64,000 nucleotides of DNA from the NCBI RefSeq assembly GCF_020662265.1, contig NZ_VEWM01000063.1:248001-312000 (forward strand), written 5' to 3'. The notes below the pieces were generated by a model. It saw only the letters and a program-made list of their open reading frames with translations. It searched no databases and had not been told where the DNA came from. The position numbers were made by a program, and so were the translations under genes. Each line of letters starts with the position of its first letter. Within the stretch, counting starts at the first letter, position 1. Shown here piece by piece: positions 37,487-47,546 of the stretch. The stretch comes from Psychrobacter sp. I-STPA6b (GTDB lineage Bacteria > Pseudomonadota > Gammaproteobacteria > Pseudomonadales > Moraxellaceae).

Positions 37487-38881
37487 TTAACGCCAGTACA
37501 ATACCCACGCATTATGTACACCAGTATTTGGGTCTGCATTAATTTTATCTTTGAGTGCTAGTGCGGCTGGCTTTCCTGTTTCAGGACCAACAATGACCCG
37601 AACTCCTCGGCTGGTTGCACTGGTGGTCACAGAGTAGCCCGCTGCTTTCATCTTCTGCGCAACCTCATCAGCTTTCGCTTGATTATCTGCCAATGCAACT
37701 TGCACACCAAACTTACCTCTTGCTTCTCCTTGTGCTGCAGCACGGCGGGCAACGGCTAAACGTTGCTCTGCTGTTTGTGCTGCTTCGGCTCGCCTTTGCG
37801 CTTGAGCGGCTTCTCTTTGCAAACGAGTCACTTGCGCACGTGAAGGAATGGTTAATGTCTGTCCCACACGTAAGTTAGCAGAGGTAGATAAACCATTTGC
37901 TTGTGCCAAAGCATCAACAGGAACATTATATTCTCTTGACAGTTTAATCAGCCCATCACCACGTTGTACTTTATAATCTAATGCTCTAGTAGGGGCTGTA
38001 GTTGTCCGTTGTTGCTCTGCCTGCTCAGGCTTAGACTGTGGTGATGCAGTATTTGTGTTAGATCTATCATTTTTATTATCAGTTGCTGTGTTTTGAGCTA
38101 CTCGTTGCAATCGCTGTACCTGTTGAGCAGATGGTATTTTCAGCGTCTGCCCCAGTCGTAACTCCGTATTTGTAGACAAATTATTTGCACTCGCTAGCAC
38201 TTCTACAGGCATATTATATTGCCGTGCAATTTTAATCAATCCATCACCACGGCGTACTCTATATTCTTCTGGACGCTGTGGCGACGTTTTTGCTGGTTGT
38301 TCTGTGTTTGTTTCACTCGTTCGATTTGTATTACGGTTAGTTGGTTGCTTCTCATCTGCTTGTCGGCTGTTTGCCTGATCGGCAGATGATGCACGTGTAT
38401 TATGCTGTACAGTTTCTTCGGGCTGCCTAGTAACAATAGGAGCTTGACGTGGCTGTACCACAGGTGTGACAACCTGTACTTGACTACGTGCTGTACTAGA
38501 CTCGGCAGCTTCTTCTGTCTGGATTGGTTCAAGAGTATTATTGCGATATTGCTCACTTTCTAATCGTGCTTTTTTGAGTGCCAGCTCTTCTGCATGGGCT
38601 TGCTCTTCTAAAAACGCCTGAGCTCGACGCTCTTGCTCGGCCACACGGGCAGCTCTTTCTTTTTGTTTTTGCGCCAAAATACGCTGCTCAGTTTCAATAT
38701 CAGCAGTTAGAGCAGAAGAGCCATCTTTATTTTCTGAATCTGTTGCGACTTCTATGGCATTGGATTGTGCTGTATCAGTTACCGATGGACTCCGCTCAAT
38801 CTGCTGTACCATAGCAAAGAGCATTAAGCTACCCCCTAAAAAAACACCTAACCCCAATAGTGTTTGTCGTGACAAATTCAT
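37487..38881 (-). CDS. LysM and SPOR domain envelope protein
   Basis: 464 aa. N-terminal membrane anchor (residues about 6-26), coiled coil rich in E/K/R/A (about 60-115), Q/T/N-rich linker, LysM 1 at about 205-250 (YRVRRGDGLIKIARQYNMPV), LysM 2 at about 305-350 (YKVQRGDGLIKLSREYNVPV), Ala/Arg-rich helix, and a C-terminal SPOR domain (GKFGVQVALADNQAKADEVA to WVLYWR). LysM and SPOR both bind peptidoglycan, SPOR usually denuded septal glycans, so a role at the division site is likely. Start ATG 38881 is chosen because AAAGG is 9 nt upstream; ATG 38887 is too close to it. In related genomes a SPOR gene follows folC, as here. Confidence 0.88.
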   Translation of the reverse strand: MNLSRQTLLGLGVFLGGSLMLFAMVQQIERSPSVTDTAQSNAIEVATDSENKDGSSALTADIETEQRILAQKQKERAARVAEQERRAQAFLEEQAHAEELALKKARLESEQYRNNTLEPIQTEEAAESSTARSQVQVVTPVVQPRQAPIVTRQPEETVQHNTRASSADQANSRQADEKQPTNRNTNRTSETNTEQPAKTSPQRPEEYRVRRGDGLIKIARQYNMPVEVLASANNLSTNTELRLGQTLKIPSAQQVQRLQRVAQNTATDNKNDRSNTNTASPQSKPEQAEQQRTTTAPTRALDYKVQRGDGLIKLSREYNVPVDALAQANGLSTSANLRVGQTLTIPSRAQVTRLQREAAQAQRRAEAAQTAEQRLAVARRAAAQGEARGKFGVQVALADNQAKADEVAQKMKAAGYSVTTSATSRGVRVIVGPETGKPAALALKDKINADPNTGVHNAWVLYWR

Positions 38882-39335
38882 GAGCATGTACCTTTATTAT
38901 TTTCATTCCTAAAGATATAGTCTATTCATAAGATGACTACAGTCAAACTAAACAACAGTATACAATATAATGCTGTCATTATAGCCACAATAGCTGATTT
39001 AATATCAAACTATTACTGTGTCATCTTTGCTCGCAGTATTGGATATACATCTTCCACTTGGTTTTCTTATAAGAGCATTATGAATCAACCATAGCATGGC
39101 CGTTTATTACATTAACTAGCATCAAATAAACCAAATTATCCTGATGATATCTATAGTACAATCTCTAAAATAATCAAGAGTATACAGATACACTCTGATT
39201 ATAGATGAAACTGTCCTGCCTGTCTGCCTTTCTCTTTCAATCCTTTTTATTTTAATATTTCACTTTTATAAAATATAGGTTTTACTAAAATTTTATTTGC
39301 ACTCAAAAAACAACCTCTGAATCAAGATAATAATA
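38882..39335. other. Intergenic region between the LysM/SPOR gene and the repeat relic
   Basis: AT-rich, no ORF or RNA recognised. Presumably contains the promoter of the LysM/SPOR gene near 38900-38960; no clear consensus seen. Confidence 0.4.
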
Positions 39336-39571
39336 AGGTCTGCTAAACCTTCACCCTACTAGGCTTGTGTTTACAAGGGATACAGCTACTTTTGACTTTT
39401 ATGTAAAAGTTGGCTAAATTTGCTTTACTTCTATTCTGTGTTAATGAATTTGGTAATATCCCTGTTTTTATGAACAAAAACTACCTACATTCATTGCCTT
39501 GAATAAGTCACTGCTTGTTAACATCAGTATCTAAACTTTTCCTAAGCAGATGAATATTTAACACAACCTAG
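39336..39571. mobile_element. MITE-like/IS relic, copy C
   Basis: Shares the core GATACAGCTACTTTTGACTT...AAAGTTGGCTAAATTTGC with copies A and B, and CATTGCCTTGAATAAGTCACTGCTTGTTAACATCAGTATCT-like 3' part with copy A. It also has GTTAATGAATTTGGTAATATC, found in copy B but not A. Ends are degraded (AAGGTCTGCTAAACCTTCACC on the left). No coding capacity. Confidence 0.6.
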
Positions 39572-39631
39572 TATGTATTAGTCCATCTATAGATAAAATG
39601 ATGCCTTAAACATCTGATGAAATATGAATAT

Positions 39632-41002
39632 CTATAAACCAGAGATTGACTCTGATAAAGACACCATCACTTCTGCAATGGTATGAAATGACCCACAAAC
39701 CAAAATCATATCTTCACTAGCACTTGCCTCAATCACCCCTTTAGTAGCTTGAGCCAATGAATCATAATAATATGGTTGGTGATACGTTTGGCTATTATCC
39801 ATTGATTGCTTAGATAATTCATCAGCCAGCTTTTCAGCTAATTGAGCTTGGCTGGCTGCCCGAAAGTGGTCAATAGCTGCCACATGCCAGCTTGCTATCG
39901 GTAAGTCACTATTGACCAACAGTTCAATAACCTCACTAATGGGCTTATCAGCAAGCATAGAAAATACTAAATGCAGTTTTGCTTGTGGGTATTGGCTAAC
40001 ATGTGCCTGCCAAAATGGGATAAATTGGGCTAATAAAAACGCCATACCTTGACCATTATGAGCCACATCAAATAGCCAGTGGCGATTGGCAATGTTCTGA
40101 TAATCAAAGCGTCCTGCCAGCCGTACTTGCTCTAAGGCTTGGGTAATGTGCTCTTGGCTCACCTGTAATGGACTTGCCAATACCGCAGAGATGGCATTGG
40201 TGGTATTAGTAAGCGACAATGAAGGCTTAGGCAGCTGCAAAGTCACACTGGCATTGCTGTATTGCCATTGTTCTGCCATATCCGCTACATCAAAAAATGC
40301 AAAATCGTTTCCTACTTGATAACAGGTGACATTGAGTTCATCAATTTTTTGCTGCACTGTTACTGGCATTTGTAAATCCCCATAAATGAGCGTGCCATTT
40401 TCTCGCAAAACACCTGCTTTTTCATAGCCGATTTGCTCTAGGGTATTTCCCAACCAATCCACATGGTCAATGCCAATATTGGTAATCACCGCCATATCTG
40501 CATCAATAATATTGACCACATCAAGACGACCACCCAAGCCCACTTCTAGCACCCAAACGTCACAATCTGCCTCAGCAAATATCAACATTGCCGCCAGCGT
40601 GGTCATCTCAAAAAATGATAAGGTCAACTCACAGGCAATACGGGCTTGCTCAACTTTTGCAAAGGCTTGGATTAGCTTTTCATCACCCACCGCTTGTCCA
40701 TTAATACGCACTCGCTCATTAAAATCAATCAAATGCGGTGATTGATAAAGTGCTGTTTTATAACCTGCCTGCTGACAGATTTGAGCAATGGTAGCAGTAG
40801 TTGAACCTTTACCATTAGTGCCTGCCACCATAAACACATAGGCATCATCTTTTGCTGACTGCACCACGCCCAAATATTCAGCAACAGGCAATACTCGGGA
40901 TAAGCCCATATCAATCGCTGAAACGTGGATTTGCTGCATATAAACCAGCCAGTCCGATAATGAACTGGCTGTCGTTGGTTGCATAGGAGGATTAATGGAC
41001 AT
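39632..41002 (-). CDS. folC: Dihydrofolate/folylpolyglutamate synthase
   Basis: 456 aa ATP-dependent ligase joining dihydropteroate and glutamate and extending the polyglutamate tail (Mur ligase fold). P-loop GTNGKGSTTATIAQI near residue 62, YQSPHLIDFNERVRING, and EVGLGGRLDVVNIIDADMAVITNIGIDH are diagnostic. C-terminal domain has FDVAHNGQGMAFLL. Follows accD by about 47 bp, the common accD-folC-SPOR order. Confidence 0.95.
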   Translation of the reverse strand: MSINPPMQPTTASSLSDWLVYMQQIHVSAIDMGLSRVLPVAEYLGVVQSAKDDAYVFMVAGTNGKGSTTATIAQICQQAGYKTALYQSPHLIDFNERVRINGQAVGDEKLIQAFAKVEQARIACELTLSFFEMTTLAAMLIFAEADCDVWVLEVGLGGRLDVVNIIDADMAVITNIGIDHVDWLGNTLEQIGYEKAGVLRENGTLIYGDLQMPVTVQQKIDELNVTCYQVGNDFAFFDVADMAEQWQYSNASVTLQLPKPSLSLTNTTNAISAVLASPLQVSQEHITQALEQVRLAGRFDYQNIANRHWLFDVAHNGQGMAFLLAQFIPFWQAHVSQYPQAKLHLVFSMLADKPISEVIELLVNSDLPIASWHVAAIDHFRAASQAQLAEKLADELSKQSMDNSQTYHQPYYYDSLAQATKGVIEASASEDMILVCGSFHTIAEVMVSLSESISGL

Positions 41003-41049
41003 TTAGCACCTTAAAGAATAGAACACACAATGGACTTATTATCACTAAC

Positions 41050-41994
41050 TTAATTCACATAATACATCAGCTTTGATAACAACCGATATACCGTATCTCG
41101 CAACTGCTGACGATGAACCACTTGGTCAATGACCCCATGCTCAAGCAAAAACTCTGCCCGTTGAAACGGCTCTTCTAACGTCTCTCGTACTGTCTGCTCA
41201 ATGACCCGTTTGCCTGCAAAACCAATCATTGCTTTGGGTTCTGCCAAATGAATATCACCAAGCATCGCCAATGACGCAGTTACCCCACCATAAACAGGAT
41301 TGGTCAATACCACCAAATACGGCACACCTGCCAACCGCAGTCGCTCAATTGCAGCCCCTGTACGAGCCATCTGCATTAACGATAGCAACCCTTCTTGCAT
41401 TCTTGCCCCACCAGAGGCGGCAAAACATACCAACGGCATTTTCTGTTCCAATGCCCGCTCCGCCGCCTGCACAAAACGGTCACCCACCACTGACCCCATC
41501 GAGCCACCCATAAAACGAAAATCAAACGCACACGCCACCAACAGCAAATCCTGCAAACTGCCTTGCATAACCACCAATGCTTCCGTTTCCCCTGTCTTTT
41601 CTTGAGCCTCGCTCATACGCTTGGGGTATGGCTTACTATCCACAAACTGCAACGGGTCACCTGCGACAAACTCTTGTCCAAGCTCCTCTTGCACTTGGTC
41701 AAAAAACCACTGCAACCGCTCACGAGCTGACATTGCCAAATGAAAATCACAATGTGGACAGACATAACAATTAAAAATTAACGCCGTATTGGTGGTAAGT
41801 GAATGACACTGTGGGCATTGGGTTGAAGGCTCTGTTTCCACTGCTGATAACGGAGCAGTGGTCTGGCGTTTAATTGTCGGTATCGGTCGAGTCAGCCAAG
41901 TTTCTGCTTGATTAGACTGGCTTAGATGGGGGTTATTTTGCTGACCATCACCAGCTTTTGGGTTGGTTTTTGGGGCTTGTACTGTTGCAGACAT
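41050..41994 (-). CDS. accD: Acetyl-CoA carboxylase carboxyltransferase subunit beta
   Basis: 314 aa. Transfers carboxyl from biotin carrier to acetyl-CoA with AccA. The zinc ribbon is CPQCHSLTTNTALIFNCYVCPHC (about residues 60-82), followed by FHLAMSARERL and the crotonase-like core FDFRFMGGSMGSVVGDRF, SGGARMQEGLLSLMQMART, and GKRVIEQTVRETLEEPFQRAEFLLEHG. The N-terminal about 55 residues are polar and longer than in E. coli. Lies between trpA and folC. Confidence 0.95.
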   Translation of the reverse strand: MSATVQAPKTNPKAGDGQQNNPHLSQSNQAETWLTRPIPTIKRQTTAPLSAVETEPSTQCPQCHSLTTNTALIFNCYVCPHCDFHLAMSARERLQWFFDQVQEELGQEFVAGDPLQFVDSKPYPKRMSEAQEKTGETEALVVMQGSLQDLLLVACAFDFRFMGGSMGSVVGDRFVQAAERALEQKMPLVCFAASGGARMQEGLLSLMQMARTGAAIERLRLAGVPYLVVLTNPVYGGVTASLAMLGDIHLAEPKAMIGFAGKRVIEQTVRETLEEPFQRAEFLLEHGVIDQVVHRQQLRDTVYRLLSKLMYYVN

Positions 41995-42153
41995 AAAAGT
42001 TACCTTATTATTTAAAATTAAGTTAGCTTGGGCTAGGTTAAAATTAACCTTTTCACATTTATAGGATAAAAATAGTTTACACTTGTAAACCTATTATAAA
42101 GTACCCCATCAGCAAAATACAGCACCCTTTATTTCTTAACTTAACGCCTTAAC

Positions 42154-42975
42154 TTAACGCTCTAAACTATCCAACGCCAAACGCAACTCGTCCATTTTTG
42201 CCAATAAACTGGCTTTGGCTTGTTCAATTTTGCCGTTATCATCGCCCACATTAGCAAAATTTTTCACCAACTCACTACCCACAATCACCCCATCCGCATA
42301 CTGTCCAATCGCTTTGGCTGATGCCCCATCACGAATACCAAAACCCACACATACTGGCAATGCTGTATCCGCTTTAATCGCCTGTACCTGCTTGCCAACC
42401 TCATTGGTATCAAGACTTGCCGACCCTGTTACCCCTTTGAGTGATACATAATAAATATAACCACCACAACTTTTTAGCACTTGTTGACGGCGTTCGGGCA
42501 ACGTTGTTGGTGATAATAAAAATATCTCATTTATCTGTTTATCTGCCAACTGCTTGGTAAAATTACCCGCTTCTGCAGCGGGCAAATCCACCATTAATAA
42601 CCCATCAACGCCAGCGTCTGTACATAACGTAATAAAGTTATCATAGCCAATGATTTCTACAGGGTTTAGATAACCCATCAGAATAATAGGTGTGTCTTGG
42701 TCATTTTTACGAAATTTAGCAACCATCTCAATGGCTTGGCGGGTACTTGTACCACCTGCCAATGCCCGCTCACCTGCTAATGCAATGGTTTCACCATCTG
42801 CCATTGGGTCAGAAAATGGCAAACCCAATTCAATCATATCTGCCCCATGCTTTACCAAATCATGCAACAAATCAACGGTTACTGAGGGCTTCGGGTCACC
42901 TGCCATCACATAAGGAATCAGGGCTTTTTTGCCATTGGCTTGTAGAGTGGCAAATGTGGTTTCAATTCTGGTCAT
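42154..42975 (-). CDS. trpA: Tryptophan synthase alpha subunit
   Basis: 273 aa TIM barrel that cleaves indole-3-glycerol phosphate and channels indole to TrpB. Catalytic residues: Glu49 in IELGLPFSDPMADG and Asp60 in the same motif; PVCVGFGIRDGASAKA is the phosphate-binding loop. Separated from trpB by an inserted NADAR gene and a broken small ORF, whereas trpB-trpA are usually adjacent. Confidence 0.96.
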   Translation of the reverse strand: MTRIETTFATLQANGKKALIPYVMAGDPKPSVTVDLLHDLVKHGADMIELGLPFSDPMADGETIALAGERALAGGTSTRQAIEMVAKFRKNDQDTPIILMGYLNPVEIIGYDNFITLCTDAGVDGLLMVDLPAAEAGNFTKQLADKQINEIFLLSPTTLPERRQQVLKSCGGYIYYVSLKGVTGSASLDTNEVGKQVQAIKADTALPVCVGFGIRDGASAKAIGQYADGVIVGSELVKNFANVGDDNGKIEQAKASLLAKMDELRLALDSLER

Positions 42976-43064
42976 AACATCATCTCTTTTTTAAGTTTAA
43001 ATATTTATCTAATAAAAACTATCAAGGGTTAATACAAGTTTTGCAAAGCTCCCTAAGTAACGGC

Positions 43065-43166
43065 TTATTCAATCTCTTTTTCTTGAACTATTTCAACACC
43101 ATCTTTTGGCAAACATTTAACCAAATCTATTAAATGGTCTTAAACTTTTAAGGTAATGGTTTGCAT
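43065..43166 (-). pseudogene. Broken antitoxin-like small gene
   Basis: ATG 43166 with a very strong GGGGGAG site 3-4 nt upstream reads MQTITLKV, then an in-frame TAA at codon 9, then continues in the same frame DHLIDLVKCLPKDGVEIVQ to KEIE and TAA. With the premature stop read as an amino acid the product would be a 33-aa antitoxin-like peptide (short strand plus helix plus acidic end). No toxin gene follows. Assignment to the antitoxin class is by overall look only. Confidence 0.4.
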
Positions 43167-43199
43167 AACTCCCCCTTAACATTTACATTGACTGGCTAT

Positions 43200-43748
43200 T
43201 TACTGACCTTGCAACCTATCCCGTACTTCCATCAATGCAAAACCCAATAGATTTAATCCTTTCCATTGTAACGGATTGGTGATACGTTCATCATCTTTTG
43301 CCAAGCCAACACCCCAGATTTTATCCACTGGACTGGCTTCCACCAATACTCGTTGACCTGTACCCAGCAAGTAATTTTGCAATTCTTGATGTTGTGCAAA
43401 TTTTGCCAAATTACCTGCCACCACAATATCAAAACGGTGTTTATTCCATACTTTTTCATCAAATCCCAGCACTTTTCTGCCTAAATCTTTGGCTTGCTTG
43501 GGGTGAGAACTGGCAATAATTTTGGCAAAGCTGTCCTCATCGGCAAAAAGTTTGGCTTTTTGAGCCATCATATAGTGTTCAGCAGTTGGGTAAGTAATGC
43601 CATCAACCACAAATGGGGCTGTCCACCATTGGCTAAAACAGCTATGGGTTAATTGACCATCAGCACGTTTGCTATGTCCCCAAAAATAGACATATTTTAA
43701 CTTCTGTTTACTTTGATATTGCTGGATAAGCCAATCTAAATCATACAT
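43200..43748 (-). CDS. NADAR family protein (YbiA-like N-glycosidase)
   Basis: 182 aa. The NADAR fold signature is present: YFWGHSKR, CFSQWWTAPFVVDGITYPTAEHYMMAQKAKLF, SHPKQAKDLGRKVLGFDEKVWNKHRF, and SPVDKIWGVGLAKDD. YbiA-type members hydrolyse unstable riboflavin intermediates, and others reverse ADP-ribosylation of DNA or guanine. Located between trpA and trpB, an unusual position for it. No ADP-ribosyltransferase partner is nearby, so housekeeping detoxification is more likely than a conflict role. Confidence 0.88.
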   Translation of the reverse strand: MYDLDWLIQQYQSKQKLKYVYFWGHSKRADGQLTHSCFSQWWTAPFVVDGITYPTAEHYMMAQKAKLFADEDSFAKIIASSHPKQAKDLGRKVLGFDEKVWNKHRFDIVVAGNLAKFAQHQELQNYLLGTGQRVLVEASPVDKIWGVGLAKDDERITNPLQWKGLNLLGFALMEVRDRLQGQ

Positions 43749-43764
43749 TACAGCTACCTGTACT

Positions 43765-45009
43765 TTACAACTCTATCCCATCGTATTTCATCACTGTATG
43801 CAAATCTTTATCACCACGCCCTGACATATTAATAATGATGGATTGCTCTGGACTCATGGTTTTTGCCAGTTTTAGCCCATATGCCAGTGCGTGAGAGGAC
43901 TCTAAAGCAGGAATAATACCCTCTTTTAAAGTCGCCTCTTTAAAGCCCCACATCGCCTCATCATCGGTACAGCCAACATATTGTACCCGTTTAACATCTT
44001 TTAAAAAGCTATGCTCAGGGCCAACACCGGGATAATCCAAACCTGCAGAAATCGAATGAGTTTCCAAAATTTGTCCATCATCATCTGCCATCAAATAGGT
44101 ACGATTGCCATGCAATACCCCTACCCGACCTGCTGCCAATGGCGCAGAATGGCGACCTGTTTCAATACCATCACCTGTCGCCTCAACACCATATAACGCC
44201 ACTTCACTGTCATTTAAAAAGTCGAAAAACAGCCCAATCGCATTTGAGCCACCACCAACACACGCTACTAAGGCATCAGGTAATCTACCCGTTTTTTCTA
44301 AGTGCTGAATGCGTGCCTCTTTACCAATAATCGCTTGAAAATCTCGCACCAATAGCGGATATGGGTGCGGCCCTGCTACCGTACCGATGACATAATACGT
44401 GCTATCTACATTGGTTACCCAATCTCGCATTGCTTCATTCATCGCATCTTTGAGGGTACGTGAACCAGAGGTGACCGGAACGACCGTCGCTCCAAGCAGA
44501 CGCATACGATAGACATTCATTTTTTGCCGTTCGACATCGTCCGCCCCCATATACACCACACACTCTAGCCCCAAACGAGCGGCGATGGTCGCTGTCGCTA
44601 CGCCATGTTGCCCTGCCCCTGTTTCGGCGATGATGCGCTGTTTACCTGACATCTTAGCGAGCAATGCTTGACCAATGGTATTATTAACCTTATGTGCGCC
44701 AGTATGGTTTAAATCCTCACGTTTAAAATAAATCTGCGCACCACCAATCTCATCACTCAATCGCTTGGCATGATATAAAGGTGTGGGACGACCCACATAA
44801 TTAATCAAATCCTCATGATACTGTTGCCAAAATTCTGGGTCGGCTTTTACTTTGGTGTATAACGTTTCCAATTGCTCAATGGCTGCCATCAAAGTTTCAG
44901 AGACAAAGCGTCCACCATGAATGCCAAAATGTCCTGCTTGGTCAGGATATTGGTTAAAATCCTCAATTTTTTTATTATCACTATCATTACTAAAATTCTG
45001 GCTACTCAT
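43765..45009 (-). CDS. trpB: Tryptophan synthase beta subunit
   Basis: 414 aa PLP enzyme condensing indole and serine. PLP lysine about residue 107 in [23 protein letters not shown] phosphate-binding loop; [13 protein letters not shown]. The N-terminus is a little longer than in E. coli. ATG 45009 without conspicuous Shine-Dalgarno. Between NADAR and SDR genes on the minus strand. Confidence 0.96.
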   Translation of the reverse strand: MSSQNFSNDSDNKKIEDFNQYPDQAGHFGIHGGRFVSETLMAAIEQLETLYTKVKADPEFWQQYHEDLINYVGRPTPLYHAKRLSDEIGGAQIYFKREDLNHTGAHKVNNTIGQALLAKMSGKQRIIAETGAGQHGVATATIAARLGLECVVYMGADDVERQKMNVYRMRLLGATVVPVTSGSRTLKDAMNEAMRDWVTNVDSTYYVIGTVAGPHPYPLLVRDFQAIIGKEARIQHLEKTGRLPDALVACVGGGSNAIGLFFDFLNDSEVALYGVEATGDGIETGRHSAPLAAGRVGVLHGNRTYLMADDDGQILETHSISAGLDYPGVGPEHSFLKDVKRVQYVGCTDDEAMWGFKEATLKEGIIPALESSHALAYGLKLAKTMSPEQSIIINMSGRGDKDLHTVMKYDGIEL

Positions 45010-45057
45010 ATCACTATCCCATTAATTAATATTTATCACAAAGTTAAATTTTACGGC

Positions 45058-45807
45058 TTATATATCACGGCTAACATGTAATGGTGCAAATGACTGTGCA
45101 ACTGGCATCACCTCTATTGAATTAATATTGACATGGCTTGGCTGTTCACAAAGCCATAATACAATATTTGCAATATCATCAGGTGTCACAAAGTCGACAT
45201 TTTCATACAGCTTGCTTGCCTTTTCATCATCACCTTTAAAACGCACATTAGAGAACTCAGTATCTCCACACAACCCTGGTTCAACATTAGAAACCCGAAC
45301 CCGAGTTCCTTTTAAATCAGCCCGTAGATTTAAACTAAACTGTTTTACAAATGCCTTGGTCGCACCATATACATTGCCACCTGGATAAGGGTATGTACCA
45401 GCAATTGAACCAATATTAATAATCAAACCTGAGTTTCGTTGAACCATAGATGGCAATATCAAATTGGTCATGGTACATAATCCCATGACGTTGGTATCAA
45501 TCATCTGTTGCCAGTCATCTAGATTTGCTTCATAAGCTGGCTCAAGTCCTAATGCCAGCCCTGCATTATTCACCAATACATCAATTTGACTCAGCGATTC
45601 TGGTAGGCTTGCCAGTGCATCTTGTACTTGCTGACGGGAACTGATATCAAAACATAAAGGTATAAAGCTATCGCCCAACTCATTTTGTAGCTTCTGTAGC
45701 TTTTCCTGACGACGACCTGTGCCAATCACTTGATGTCCCTTTGCCACCAATAAACGGGCGATTGCCTCTCCAAAACCTGCTGTTGCACCTGTTACCAATA
45801 TTTTCAT
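45058..45807 (-). CDS. SDR-family oxidoreductase (YdfG-like)
   Basis: 249 aa short-chain dehydrogenase. Rossmann motif TGATAGFGEAIAR (NADP-type with following TGRRQEKL), NNAGLALG, and catalytic Tyr-Lys in YGATKAFVKQF; NVEPGLCGDTEFSNVRFKGD resembles the YdfG (3-hydroxy acid/L-allo-threonine dehydrogenase) subgroup. ATG 45807 has GGAG 7 nt upstream. Inserted between trpF and trpB; it is not a tryptophan enzyme. Confidence 0.88.
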   Translation of the reverse strand: MKILVTGATAGFGEAIARLLVAKGHQVIGTGRRQEKLQKLQNELGDSFIPLCFDISSRQQVQDALASLPESLSQIDVLVNNAGLALGLEPAYEANLDDWQQMIDTNVMGLCTMTNLILPSMVQRNSGLIINIGSIAGTYPYPGGNVYGATKAFVKQFSLNLRADLKGTRVRVSNVEPGLCGDTEFSNVRFKGDDEKASKLYENVDFVTPDDIANIVLWLCEQPSHVNINSIEVMPVAQSFAPLHVSRDI

Positions 45808-45954
45808 AACCATACTCCACTATTTTATTGTTTATATTCCACAAATATATTCATACTCTCACTAATATCATCCCATTTTGATGAATTAACCCATCAAAAA
45901 ACATGATATATCTATTGTCTGCAAAACACTGTATTAATAATGATGACTAGCATA

Positions 45955-46608
45955 CTAGGGGCTATCTTGCTGGCTACTGACAGCCTGTATAAATGCCTGC
46001 ATTTTTTCAGCATCTTTAATACCTTTGCTGGCTTCAATCCCACCACTCACATCAACAGCGATAATTGGCAAGTCCAGTGTTTGCCCAACATTTTCAGGGG
46101 TTAATCCTCCTGCCAAGATAATCGGCAATGGACTATTATTAGGTATCAATGACCAATCGAAACGCTCACCCATACCACCATAAGCATTTTTATGATACGC
46201 ATCAAGTAGAATACTACTTGCACCTGCTTGTGCAAATTCTGTAATTTGTTGCAAAATAGAGTCTACGCTATCTTTTTGAGCATTAATTCTTAATGCTTTT
46301 ATCCAGCGTTTATTAACTAATTTAGCTAATTCTTGGCAATCCTTAGCACTCTCATCACCATGAAACTGAATCACATCAAAGGCGACTTGCTGTGCTAGAT
46401 TTTGTAATTCATCGGCGGACATATTAACAACCAATGCCACCACTGTCACAAATGCAGGAATGTTATTCACCAGCTCAACTGCTTGCTCAATACTGACAGC
46501 TCGTGGACTGGGTGGATAAAACACCAAACCAATGGCATCGACTCCTAGGCTGACTGCCTTCTTAATGTCTTGTCTAGCGGTTAAGCCACAAAACTTTACC
46601 TGTATCAT
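45955..46608 (-). CDS. trpF: Phosphoribosylanthranilate isomerase
   Basis: 217 aa TIM-barrel enzyme isomerising phosphoribosylanthranilate. IQVKFCGLTARQDIKKA with the catalytic Cys near residue 7, AIGLVFYPPSPRAVS, DVIQFHGDES and IAVDVSGGIEASKGIKDAEKM are diagnostic. Start ATG 46608; an in-frame TTG three codons upstream is disregarded. Starts the trpF-trpB-trpA group. Confidence 0.95.
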   Translation of the reverse strand: MIQVKFCGLTARQDIKKAVSLGVDAIGLVFYPPSPRAVSIEQAVELVNNIPAFVTVVALVVNMSADELQNLAQQVAFDVIQFHGDESAKDCQELAKLVNKRWIKALRINAQKDSVDSILQQITEFAQAGASSILLDAYHKNAYGGMGERFDWSLIPNNSPLPIILAGGLTPENVGQTLDLPIIAVDVSGGIEASKGIKDAEKMQAFIQAVSSQQDSP

Positions 46609-46797
46609 AGTAACCAACTTTTATGATAAAAAATAAATACCTATAAGCCACATAGTATATAACATTAACCCATGCCTTTTTATTTATCCTAGCATACTTT
46701 CTATACGGTAAGACTTATCAACCGCCTGAAAAACAGAGTGTCTGCAAAAAGACACCGTTCTACCAGCAGGAATACCTAACCAGATAGCAATAAAAAA

Positions 46798-46823
46798 CGC
46801 CAGTACCCAGTAAGGTATTGGCG
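46798..46823 (-). terminator. Intrinsic terminator after the roadblock gene
   Basis: CGCCAGTACC (46798-46807) pairs with GGTATTGGCG (46814-46823, one G-U), 6-nt loop, followed on the minus strand by TTTTTTA. It separates the roadblock/GTPase operon from trpF. Confidence 0.85.
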
Positions 46824-46895
46824 ACTTTTATCATATGACCATACAACTACACTTAGATAGTCTTAGGTACTAAATAGTTGATTCAACACATCATC

Positions 46896-47348
46896 TTATA
46901 TGGTGTTTTGCTTAGTATGATACTGTTTATCTAAAGCAATTAAACTATGAATTGCCTTATTCATACCATGCATAATCTGACCTAATAATACTTGCTGTTT
47001 GGTCACAACAATAACAATCATTGGCTGATTTTCATTCGGCACAGCACTGATCATAATCTTACCATCTTCAGCATCCAAAATCACTGAGCGACACCCAGTC
47101 AACTGTGCTTCATTTGTCAAAGCTTGTACCAGTGCTAAAATAGAACTACCAACTGCCGATAGTTTACCACCATCATAGTTTTTTTGAAAAATTGAACTAA
47201 CTTCAAAACCATCAGTAGTTGCTAGTAGAACCCCATCAATACCACTGGTAGAATGCACCAGATTATATAAGGTCTCTTTTGAAGATGTTATAAATTCAGG
47301 TGCAGGCTTTATTCTCTTACTATCAGATTGAAACAACTTATTGTTCAT
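46896..47348 (-). CDS. Roadblock/LC7 domain protein
   Basis: 150 aa. The roadblock fold is seen from about residue 25: GIDGVLLATTDGFEVSSIFQKNYDGGKLSAVGSSILALVQALTNEA, then SVILDAEDGKIMISAVPN and MIVIVVTKQQVLLGQIMHGMN. Roadblock proteins such as MglB act as GTPase-activating or scaffold partners of small GTPases like MglA. The upstream GTPase gene on the same strand fits this, although they are 198 bp apart. Confidence 0.8.
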   Translation of the reverse strand: MNNKLFQSDSKRIKPAPEFITSSKETLYNLVHSTSGIDGVLLATTDGFEVSSIFQKNYDGGKLSAVGSSILALVQALTNEAQLTGCRSVILDAEDGKIMISAVPNENQPMIVIVVTKQQVLLGQIMHGMNKAIHSLIALDKQYHTKQNTI

Positions 47349-47432
47349 AACTACTCATTCCGTTTCTTATATGTCAAAAGATAATGTTAAATAATGCTAT
47401 AGATATTGCTGTAATAATGCCTCGAAAACGTA

Positions 47433-47456
47433 GGCATCAATTAGAATACTGATGCC
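47433..47456. repeat. Hairpin between GTPase and roadblock genes
   Basis: GGCATCA (47433-47439) and TGATGCC (47450-47456), 10-nt loop, within the 198-bp gap. It is not followed by a T-run. May modulate read-through or stability of the operon mRNA. Confidence 0.45.
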
Positions 47457-47546
47457 CTTAAAATTATGAATTCGTTTTTTATGACTTTATTAATTATGGT
47501 GCTGCCAATTAATCACGGTATTATAAAAAATATAAGAATGATATGG

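Noticed and set aside
45955..45970. TAGGGGCTAT next to the trpF stop, similar to the relic ends
   Set aside because: Too short and inside coding sequence; chance match.
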